6,037 bases of DNA, taken from Planctomycetota bacterium. Lineage in GTDB: Bacteria; Planctomycetota; MHYJ01; JACQXL01; JAVHLO01. Shown one piece after another: positions 1 through 6,037 of the stretch. The position numbers and the translations under genes were made by a program. The notes beneath the pieces were generated by a model. That model was given only the letters and a program-made list of their open reading frames with translations, did no database searches and was not told where the DNA came from. Position 1 is the stretch's first letter. Every line of letters begins with the position of its first letter. The stretch is from assembly GCA_031082105.1 (NCBI GenBank), contig JAVHLO010000223.1:1-6037 (forward strand), written 5' to 3'.

Positions 1-52
1 CAAAACTCGCGACAACAACCAGGGCCACGAAGACCTTAGTCAGAGTGCTCAT
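1..52 (-). CDS. Partial membrane-anchored or exported protein (N-terminus only)
   Basis: Only the first 17 codons are inside the window; the gene continues past position 1. They read MSTLTKVFVALVVVASF, a short polar start with one lysine and then an unbroken hydrophobic stretch. This is the pattern of a signal peptide or an N-terminal membrane anchor. The ATG (52-50) is preceded at a 5-nt gap by AGAGGTG (64-58, minus strand), a good Shine-Dalgarno sequence, which supports both the gene and the start. It lies downstream of der on the same strand but has its own consensus promoter and a leader of about 115 nt, so it need not depend on der transcription. The function cannot be told from 17 residues. 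Confidence 0.7.
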   Translation of the reverse strand, partial: MSTLTKVFVALVVVASF

Positions 53-57
53 ACAAA

Positions 58-64
58 CACCTCT
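58..64 (-). promoter_or_regulatory. Ribosome binding site of the partial gene
   Basis: AGAGGTG on the minus strand lies 5 nt before the ATG at 52. It fixes the start of the truncated membrane-protein gene. Confidence 0.65.
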
Positions 65-84
65 GTGCCAAAAACAAGCAGAAC

Positions 85-108
85 AAAACAATCCGGGGTC
101 GGCCCGGG
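85..108 (-). terminator. Possible attenuator/terminator hairpin in the leader
   Basis: On the minus strand CCCGGGCCGACCCCGG (108-93) forms a 5-bp all-GC stem with a 5-nt loop. It is followed at once by ATTGTTTT (92-85), a T-rich but interrupted tract. This is the layout of a weak intrinsic terminator, located inside the leader and before the start codon. The short stem and broken T tract keep confidence low. Confidence 0.25.
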
Positions 109-173
109 CAACGTCAAGCTACACCACTCTCGGCAGTACTCCCGCAAGCTGCAGGGCCTAGTATTAGTACGCC

Positions 174-201
174 ATTATAGAGATATATCGGACGTTGTCA
201 A
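174..201 (-). promoter_or_regulatory. Consensus sigma-70-type promoter overlapping the der stop codon
   Basis: On the minus strand TTGACA (201-196) and TATAAT (179-174) are both perfect matches to the housekeeping -35 and -10 boxes, separated by 16 nt. The spacer is AT-rich near the -10. The der stop codon TGA (200-198) is part of the -35 box, so der and this promoter share bases. It would drive the gene starting at 52. Confidence 0.8.
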
Positions 202-1586
202 GAAAAATCTTTCCTATTTTCGCAAAAATCCCGCTTCTCGGGACGGCCCCGTAGCGACAGCCGAATAGGCACTTCGGCGAACGGAAGCATGGAACGCAGT
301 CTCTGTTTCAAGAAACTCAGGTAGCGCCGGGAAAATTTCCGCGGATTGTTCACGAACAGGACGATATGCACGGGCGCGACGCCGACCTGCGTGGCGAAGT
401 AGACCCTGGCAAGCCCCATGTCCACCGACTGCGGCGAATACGATTCCGTTATCCGGCGCAACACCTGGTTCAACTGGCCCGTGCCGATCCGCGTCCTCGA
501 TTGCTTCACAAGCTCGCGGGCGACCTTGACCGTGTTCGCGACGTTCGTACCGTCGAGCGCGGACATCACGGAGATCGGCGCGAACGAAAGGGCGGGCAGC
601 ATGCGGTCGAGATACGCGCGGTAGTCCGACGACACTGCCTTGCCGCGCGCGAGGTCCCACTTGTTGACGCAGACCACGCATGGCACGGTATTCTCGACAA
701 TATCGGCGGCGATGCGCTTGTCGATCTCGCCGATCTTCTCGGTCGCGTCGGTGAGGAAAAGCGCGACGTCGGCCTGCCTGAGCGCCATGAAGGTCCGGTG
801 CCTCGACCACAGATCAATGGTCGTCTGCGCAGTCCCCTTCTTCTTGAGCCCGGCGGTATCGACGGCGATGAACGCCGCGTCACCGGTCCCGCACCTGACC
901 TCGACTGCGTCGCGGGTGGTGCCGGGCGTGGAATCGACGAGCACGCGTTCCTGGCGCGCGAGCCGGTTCACGAGGGTCGACTTGCCGACGTTCTGGCGTC
1001 CGAGCACTGCGATGCGTATCACGGGCGGCGCAGCAGGCACGGAGACCGTCTGTTGCGGCAGCCTCGCCGCGATGGCGCGCTTGAGTTCGCGGATTCCGGT
1101 CCGGTGCGCGGCGGAGACGAGGAACGGCTCTCCCAGCCCGAGCCGGTGGACTTCGGCGACGGTCCACATGGCGGATTTCCGGTCGATCTTGTTCGCGACG
1201 ACGACCACCTGCGCGCGCGCTGACCTGAGCCGGGCCGCGATCCGGTTGTCGGCGCCGGTGACACCCTCCGACGCGTCGACCGCGAAGACGACGAGCGTCG
1301 CCGTCTCCAGCGCCAGCGCCACCTGCCGCTGTATGCATTTCTCAATCTTGTCGTCCGCGTCGCCGATCATGCCCGCGGTATCGACAAGCTCGAAAGTCCT
1401 GCCGGCTTCGGTCACGGTGCGGGCGACGGCGTCACGAGTGGTGCCGGGGGTGGGATCGACTATTGCGGCGCGCATGCCGACGAGTGCGTTGAAGAGCGAG
1501 GACTTCCCTACGTTCGGCCGGCCCACTATGGCGACGACCGACTGAGGAGCCGGGACGGCGTGATCTGCTTGGTTAGCCCGCATCAT
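198..1586 (-). CDS. der: Ribosome biogenesis GTPase Der (EngA), double-Era GTPase
   Basis: Der binds the maturing 50S ribosomal subunit in the cytoplasm and uses GTP hydrolysis by two tandem G domains to promote late assembly. The 462-aa protein is complete and of normal family length. G domain 1: G1 GRPNVGKS (22-29), G2 region PGTTRD (47-52), G3 DTAG (69-72), G4 NKID (132-135), G5 SAA (158-160). G domain 2: G1 GRQNVGKS (196-203), PGTTRD (221-226), DTAGL (243-247), NKWD (308-311), SA (342-343). The C-terminal KH-like domain runs from about 355 to 450, with the family signatures RIGTGQLNQVL and PIRLSLRGR. In-frame ATGs at 1586 and 1583 follow an in-frame TGA directly, so the start cannot lie further upstream; no clear Shine-Dalgarno is visible. 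One oddity is Gln198 in the second P-loop, where Pro is usual. It lies 141 bp downstream of the lipoprotein gene on the same strand. Confidence 0.97.
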   Translation of the reverse strand: MMRANQADHAVPAPQSVVAIVGRPNVGKSSLFNALVGMRAAIVDPTPGTTRDAVARTVTEAGRTFELVDTAGMIGDADDKIEKCIQRQVALALETATLVVFAVDASEGVTGADNRIAARLRSARAQVVVVANKIDRKSAMWTVAEVHRLGLGEPFLVSAAHRTGIRELKRAIAARLPQQTVSVPAAPPVIRIAVLGRQNVGKSTLVNRLARQERVLVDSTPGTTRDAVEVRCGTGDAAFIAVDTAGLKKKGTAQTTIDLWSRHRTFMALRQADVALFLTDATEKIGEIDKRIAADIVENTVPCVVCVNKWDLARGKAVSSDYRAYLDRMLPALSFAPISVMSALDGTNVANTVKVARELVKQSRTRIGTGQLNQVLRRITESYSPQSVDMGLARVYFATQVGVAPVHIVLFVNNPRKFSRRYLSFLKQRLRSMLPFAEVPIRLSLRGRPEKRDFCENRKDFS

Positions 1587-1727
1587 TCACGAATCGAGGA
1601 AAAGCATCGACAGTTTGACAACGTCTTTCGTCCCTTTGTTCTTCCGTTCTTTCGTTCTTCAGTTCTCTGGTTGCGGCTCTGCTGCGCTGCGTAATCCGCG
1701 CTCCTGCTGCCCCAGGCCGGCAGAATG
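1587..1727. other. Intergenic region between der and the lipoprotein gene
   Basis: This 141-bp gap holds the octamer repeat described separately. It also holds a small hairpin just past the lipoprotein stop: CTGCC / GGCAG with a 7-nt loop, 1707-1723. The hairpin has no T tract, so it is not a convincing intrinsic terminator. No good promoter for der was found here, so read-through from the lipoprotein gene is possible. Confidence 0.5.
1623..1670. repeat. Degenerate 8-nt tandem repeat (TTCTTTCG type), six units
   Basis: Reading the plus strand in steps of eight from 1623 gives GTCTTTCG, TCCCTTTG, TTCTTCCG, TTCTTTCG, TTCTTCAG and TTCTCTGG. All are variants of TTCTTTCG; on the minus strand (the direction of der transcription) this is CGAAAGAA. 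The strand asymmetry is strong, purine on the coding strand. It lies 37 bp upstream of the der start and does not code for protein. Whether it acts on der expression is unknown. Confidence 0.6.
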
Positions 1728-2108
1728 TCACTTCAGCCTGACCAGCAGTTCGTAGTGGACCGCATGTTCAGCTGGGGCGGCGCTTTCGAGAGTCGCCGTC
1801 TCGCCGGGCTTCAGCTTCGCCTCCGTCCACGCGATCGGCGCCGCGGGTTTCTCATCCTCATCGAGCCACTTCGCCGCGAAATCGAATTCTACGTCCGCGT
1901 CCGCGACATTGGCAACGACGATACTCAACCGCAGCTCGTCGCCGACCACGGTTGTGGCCACGTCTTCGATCCTGAGCCGCTCGTCGGCGAGCAGCCAGCC
2001 CTTGCGCGGGGTCGAGATGACGAGCGGCTCGCTTCCGCCGAAACAACCCAGGCAGCAGAGCAGCAAGGCTGCTGCGGGCGTTACGAGGCTCACCCGTACC
2101 GGACTCAT
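1728..2108 (-). CDS. Small predicted lipoprotein, YcfL/DUF1425-like
   Basis: The product is 126 aa. Residues 1-22 form a bacterial export signal: Arg5, a hydrophobic core (AAALLLCC) and LGC ending at Cys22, the likely lipidated residue. Position -3 is Cys rather than the preferred Leu, so the lipobox is imperfect. The mature part has the order LRIEDV, then a beta-rich stretch with VANVADADVEF, a W-x-D element near 81-83, IAW, then KPGETATLES and a final LLVRLK. From memory this order resembles the small outer-membrane or periplasmic lipoprotein family YcfL (DUF1425), which forms one beta sandwich of unclear function. The ATG at 2108 was chosen because the signal peptide begins there and the upstream reading frame is rich in Cys, Arg and Ser and unlike a real protein. 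No Shine-Dalgarno is visible; a 7-nt repeat array occupies that place. It is divergent from the gene at 2243. The gene call is firmer than the family call. Confidence 0.75.
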   Translation of the reverse strand: MSPVRVSLVTPAAALLLCCLGCFGGSEPLVISTPRKGWLLADERLRIEDVATTVVGDELRLSIVVANVADADVEFDFAAKWLDEDEKPAAPIAWTEAKLKPGETATLESAAPAEHAVHYELLVRLK

Positions 2109-2136
2109 GATTTTGGATTCTAGATTCTGGATTTTG
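2109..2136. repeat. Degenerate 7-nt tandem repeat (GATTCTG type), four units
   Basis: Four heptamers follow without gaps: GATTTTG, GATTCTA, GATTCTG and GATTTTG. The array abuts the start codon of the lipoprotein gene (2108-2106), so it fills the place where its ribosome binding site should be. It is AT-rich in a GC-rich region. Confidence 0.6.
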
Positions 2137-2167
2137 GAAATGCGGCCTGAGTTGCTCTCAGCGGGTG

Positions 2168-2194
2168 AACAAATCCGGCCCTTTCTGCCGATAG
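2168..2194 (+). promoter_or_regulatory. Weak candidate sigma-28 (FliA)-like promoter
   Basis: GCCGATAG at 2187-2194 matches seven of eight bases of the flagellar sigma-28 -10 consensus GCCGATAA. At the expected distance upstream (2168-2175) the sequence AACAAATC matches only three of eight bases of TAAAGTTT. The position suits a start near 2201, about 40 nt before the ATG at 2243. The poor -35 makes this a hint only. Confidence 0.2.
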
Positions 2195-2228
2195 AAGAAT
2201 GGGGATTGTACAACATGGATGTCGCCCC

Positions 2229-2236
2229 GGAAGGAG
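2229..2236 (+). promoter_or_regulatory. Strong ribosome binding site of the 2243 gene
   Basis: GGAAGGAG lies 6 nt before the ATG at 2243. It selects this ATG over the in-frame ATG at 2219, which has no such site. Confidence 0.75.
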
Positions 2237-2242
2237 CCATGG

Positions 2243-2560
2243 ATGGTGATCCACACCTACAACCTGCAGTACACGCTGCACAATGCCGACACCGCCCAGG
2301 CGATCCAGAACATGTTCTACATCCAGGATCGCGCGGGGTTGGGCATCGGCTCTGCGGAGACCCAGAACACCGCGCGCGCCGACCAGCTCGCGGTTCATGC
2401 AACCACGCCCGCCGAAGGTGACGCCATCCGCGAGGACGAAAAAGGCGCGGTCGCCTACGAAGGCGGCCAATCCGGCGCCGGCGAACAGGAACGCGAAGAG
2501 AAAAAAAAGAACCCCACGAGCCCCGACGGACGGGGATCGATCGTAGACATAGAAGCGTAG
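2243..2560 (+). CDS. Small hydrophilic protein, possibly flagellum-associated
   Basis: This 105-aa protein has G or C at most third codon positions and sensible composition; the competing minus-strand frames here are Arg/Cys-rich or broken. The start ATG at 2243 has GGAAGGAG at 6 nt. There is no signal peptide. The first 40 residues (MVIHTYNLQYTLHNADTAQA onward) look helical, the middle is polar and rich in Ala, Asp and Glu, and residues about 83-94 are a charged run (EQEREEKKK) ending in PDGRGSIVDIEA. A helical N-terminus, a charged low-complexity middle and a final short G-x-x-[ILV]-D-[ILV]-x-[AV] motif are, from memory, seen in small uncharacterised proteins encoded in flagellar gene clusters of several phyla. 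No flagellar gene is in this window; the only other hint is the weak sigma-28-like box. The function is not established. The first REP begins 11 bp after the stop. Confidence 0.72.
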   Translation: MVIHTYNLQYTLHNADTAQAIQNMFYIQDRAGLGIGSAETQNTARADQLAVHATTPAEGDAIREDEKGAVAYEGGQSGAGEQEREEKKKNPTSPDGRGSIVDIEA

Positions 2561-2571
2561 CGCGAACAGGC

Positions 2572-2598
2572 GTTCGTAGTAACGACTTCAGTCGTTCC
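2572..2598 (+). repeat. REP unit R1 (A-T subtype)
   Basis: TTCGTAGT head, then AACGACT-TC-AGTCGTT, a perfect 7-bp palindrome with a 2-nt centre. It starts 11 bp past the stop of the 2243 gene and forms an inverted pair with R2, so the two together can make one long hairpin. Confidence 0.85.
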
Positions 2599-2603
2599 TG
2601 ATT

Positions 2604-2631
2604 CCAGCGACTGAAGTCGCTACTACGAACC
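2604..2631 (-). repeat. REP unit R2 (G-C subtype)
   Basis: On the minus strand TTCGTAGT then AGCGACTTCAGTCGCT. It differs from R1 by a G-C instead of A-T pair in the stem, so pairing is kept. It is part of the 44-bp exact direct repeat shared with 3388-3431. Confidence 0.85.
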
Positions 2632-2636
2632 GGCGT

Positions 2637-2647
2637 GACTACGAACC
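2637..2647 (-). repeat. Half-REP (GTAG head only)
   Basis: GGTTCGTAGTC on the minus strand has the REP head but no palindrome after it. It is joined to R2 by CGGC, exactly as at 3417-3433. Confidence 0.6.
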
Positions 2648-2665
2648 AGGCGCCGCGTCCAGCAC

Positions 2666-2692
2666 GTTCGTAGTGACGACTTCAGTCGTTCC
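2666..2692 (+). repeat. REP unit R3
   Basis: TTCGTAGT head followed by GACGACTTCAGTCGTT. This is the A-T subtype with its outermost stem base changed (G opposite T, still able to wobble-pair in RNA). It is directly abutted by R4 in the same orientation. Confidence 0.85.
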
Positions 2693-2720
2693 GTTCGTAG
2701 TAACGACTTTAGTCGTTGCC
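2693..2720 (+). repeat. REP unit R4
   Basis: TTCGTAGT head followed by AACGACTTTAGTCGTT, the A-T subtype with a changed centre base. It ends 31 bp from the RAYT stop. Confidence 0.85.
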
Positions 2721-2751
2721 CTGTCTCCTGCACCATGAGGTCCTTTTCCTG

Positions 2752-3345
2752 TCAGTCATCCCAACCCTTTCCCATCTCCAGTATCGGGAACTTCTTCCAC
2801 TTGTCTCTGAGCCAACCGCGACCCATGTCTTTCAAGTACACGTGCGCGCTGGACCATGGCCAGTCGAGCGGAGACGCCACGTGCTTATGCTTCACCGGGT
2901 TGTAATGTATGTAGTTCAAGGCCGCGAAGTGGTGACGCTCACTCCGAATCCTGCGATCCTCATACTTGAACCAGACCTTCCTGCCTCGGCTGCCATCTTC
3001 AATATTCCACAATCTGGACGTGAACCCATGAAGTTGTTTTGCGGCCGCAGCGACGTACTCCAGTCGGTCAACAAGGACAAGAGCATGGTAGTGATTCGGC
3101 AGCACTACCCATCCCACCATCTCCAGCTTGGTCGCTTCAAGCGTCTCGACAAGTCTGGCCTCAAACTCGGTCAGGCGCGCAGGTTTCTTCATCACTGGAG
3201 CGTGTTCGAAGGTTGCTGCCGTAATCAGGAAGCTCCCGCCTTCACGCCACAGGTGGGGAGGGGAATGAAGGGGATATCCGCGGTCGCGACGCAGTTGAAC
3301 GACTTCATCCCGCTCCTCTGGTGTCAAAGTGCGGTACGAATACAC
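2752..3345 (-). CDS. REP-associated tyrosine transposase (RAYT, IS200-like Y1/HUH family)
   Basis: This 197-aa single-strand DNA transposase cuts and joins at REP hairpins through a covalent tyrosine-DNA link. The HUH motif is LPNHYHALV, with His85 and His87 as metal ligands. The likely nucleophile is Tyr145 in the family signature LNYIHYNPVK. A conserved WPWSS element follows at 162-166. The length fits an intact family member and no frameshift is seen. The start is GTG (3345-3343), supported by GGAGGG (3356-3351) 5 nt upstream; this site overlaps the end of the neighbouring REP. The gene lies 79 bp downstream of the gyrA stop on the same strand, so it may be read through from gyrA. The flanking REPs are its presumed substrates. 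Which family subgroup it belongs to cannot be set by eye. Confidence 0.93.
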   Translation of the reverse strand: MYSYRTLTPEERDEVVQLRRDRGYPLHSPPHLWREGGSFLITAATFEHAPVMKKPARLTEFEARLVETLEATKLEMVGWVVLPNHYHALVLVDRLEYVAAAAKQLHGFTSRLWNIEDGSRGRKVWFKYEDRRIRSERHHFAALNYIHYNPVKHKHVASPLDWPWSSAHVYLKDMGRGWLRDKWKKFPILEMGKGWDD

Positions 3346-3350
3346 TCGTG

Positions 3351-3356
3351 CCCTCC
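3351..3356 (-). promoter_or_regulatory. RAYT ribosome binding site overlapping a REP
   Basis: GGAGGG on the minus strand, 5 nt before the GTG start. Its first two bases (3356-3355) are the last two of REP unit R5, so any hairpin in the RNA lies directly against the ribosome site. Confidence 0.65.
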
Positions 3357-3382
3357 AGCGACTGAAGTCGCTACTACGAACC
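3355..3382 (-). repeat. REP unit R5 (G-C subtype)
   Basis: On the minus strand TTCGTAGT then AGCGACTTCAGTCGCT, identical in its core to R2 and R6. It lies in the short gap between gyrA and RAYT. Confidence 0.85.
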
Positions 3383-3389
3383 CGCAGTT

Positions 3390-3417
3390 CCAGCGACTGA
3401 AGTCGCTACTACGAACC
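3390..3417 (-). repeat. REP unit R6 (G-C subtype)
   Basis: It has the same core as R5, 7 bp away. Its flanks match those of R2, forming the exact 44-bp repeat 3388-3431. On the minus strand it begins 8 bp after the gyrA stop codon, so it may act as an mRNA 3'-end hairpin. Confidence 0.85.
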
Positions 3418-3424
3418 GGCGTGA

Positions 3425-6016
<2,592 letters not shown>

Positions 6017-6026
6017 CGGCTGCGCG

Positions 6027-6032
6027 TCCTTC
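6027..6032 (-). promoter_or_regulatory. Ribosome binding site of gyrA
   Basis: GAAGGA on the minus strand, 10 nt before the ATG at 6016. The gap is a little long but usable. No promoter is visible in the few bases left before the window edge, so gyrA may be transcribed with an upstream gene. Confidence 0.5.
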
Positions 6033-6037
6033 GGGGC

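Larger units (their letters stand above)
53..167 (-). promoter_or_regulatory. Long, possibly structured 5' leader of the partial gene
   Basis: The promoter at 201-174 predicts a transcription start near 167, leaving about 115 nt before the ATG at 52. The leader can form at least two hairpins on the minus strand. One is CCC-U-GCA / UGCGGG with a 3-nt loop (156-141, one bulged U). The other is CCGGG / CCCGG with a 5-nt loop (107-93). A T-rich stretch and the ribosome binding site follow. I recognise no riboswitch or known RNA family. The leader may be an attenuator, a short RNA ending near 85, or simply an untranslated region. The structure was found by eye and no folding energy was computed. 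Confidence 0.35.

Noticed and set aside
65..268. 67-aa plus-strand open frame
   Set aside because: It covers the promoter, the leader and the end of der in antisense, with no ribosome site or plausible protein composition.
366..1545. Long plus-strand open frames opposite der (366-1223 and 640-1545)
   Set aside because: They are antisense to a clearly conserved gene. Their proteins are Arg/Ser/Thr-rich with no domain, as expected from the GC-rich codon use of der.
1707..1723. Intrinsic terminator after the lipoprotein gene
   Set aside because: A 5-bp stem exists but no T tract follows on the minus strand.
2109..2402. 98-residue N-terminal extension of the lipoprotein gene
   Set aside because: The extension is Cys/Arg/Ser-rich, overlaps the divergent gene and would bury the signal peptide.
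2120..2551. Minus-strand membrane protein with a frameshift in the homopolymer at 2501-2508
   Set aside because: Adding one base to the run of eight would join a hydrophobic FFFLFAFLFAGAG-like stretch to an open frame. The rest of that frame looks random, whereas the plus-strand gene here has strong G/C third positions and a good ribosome site.

Overview
The window is GC-rich bacterial chromosome with G/C-dominated third codon positions. It holds two core genes, der and gyrA, both on the minus strand and about 1.8 kb apart. The GyrA catalytic region reads [10 protein letters not shown] where E. coli has HPHGDSAVYD. From memory this wording is typical of Planctomycetota-like GyrA. Together with the short degenerate tandem repeats and the REP-associated transposase, it suggests a Planctomycetota or related deep-branching, probably uncultured lineage. 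That assignment is inference, not proof.

Layout from left to right. (1) Positions 1-52 (minus) are the first 17 codons of a gene that runs off the window; it starts with a membrane or signal segment. It sits behind a consensus sigma-70-type promoter whose -35 box overlaps the der stop codon, and behind a leader of about 115 nt that can fold. (2) 198-1586 (minus) is the complete ribosome-assembly GTPase Der. (3) 1587-1727 is intergenic and holds a degenerate 8-nt tandem repeat. (4) 1728-2108 (minus) is a small predicted lipoprotein that resembles the YcfL/DUF1425 family. A 7-nt tandem repeat sits directly against its start codon. (5) 2243-2560 (plus) is a divergent 105-aa gene with a strong ribosome binding site. 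Its charged, low-complexity C-terminus resembles small proteins encoded in flagellar clusters, and a sigma-28-like -10 box lies upstream. (6) 2572-3433 is a REPtron: an intact RAYT (REP-associated tyrosine transposase, 2752-3345 minus) flanked by four REP hairpins on the left and two on the right, plus two half-REPs. (7) 3425-6016 (minus) is complete gyrA.

der and gyrA are housekeeping genes for 50S ribosome maturation and DNA supercoiling. The most distinctive structure is the REPtron wedged against the gyrA 3' end. A half-REP supplies the gyrA stop codon, and a REP edge overlaps the RAYT ribosome binding site. REP subtype correlates strictly with orientation, and the stem changes are compensatory. 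A 44-bp perfect direct repeat brackets the transposase. I see no CRISPR array, tRNA, rRNA, phage genes or obvious new multi-gene system.
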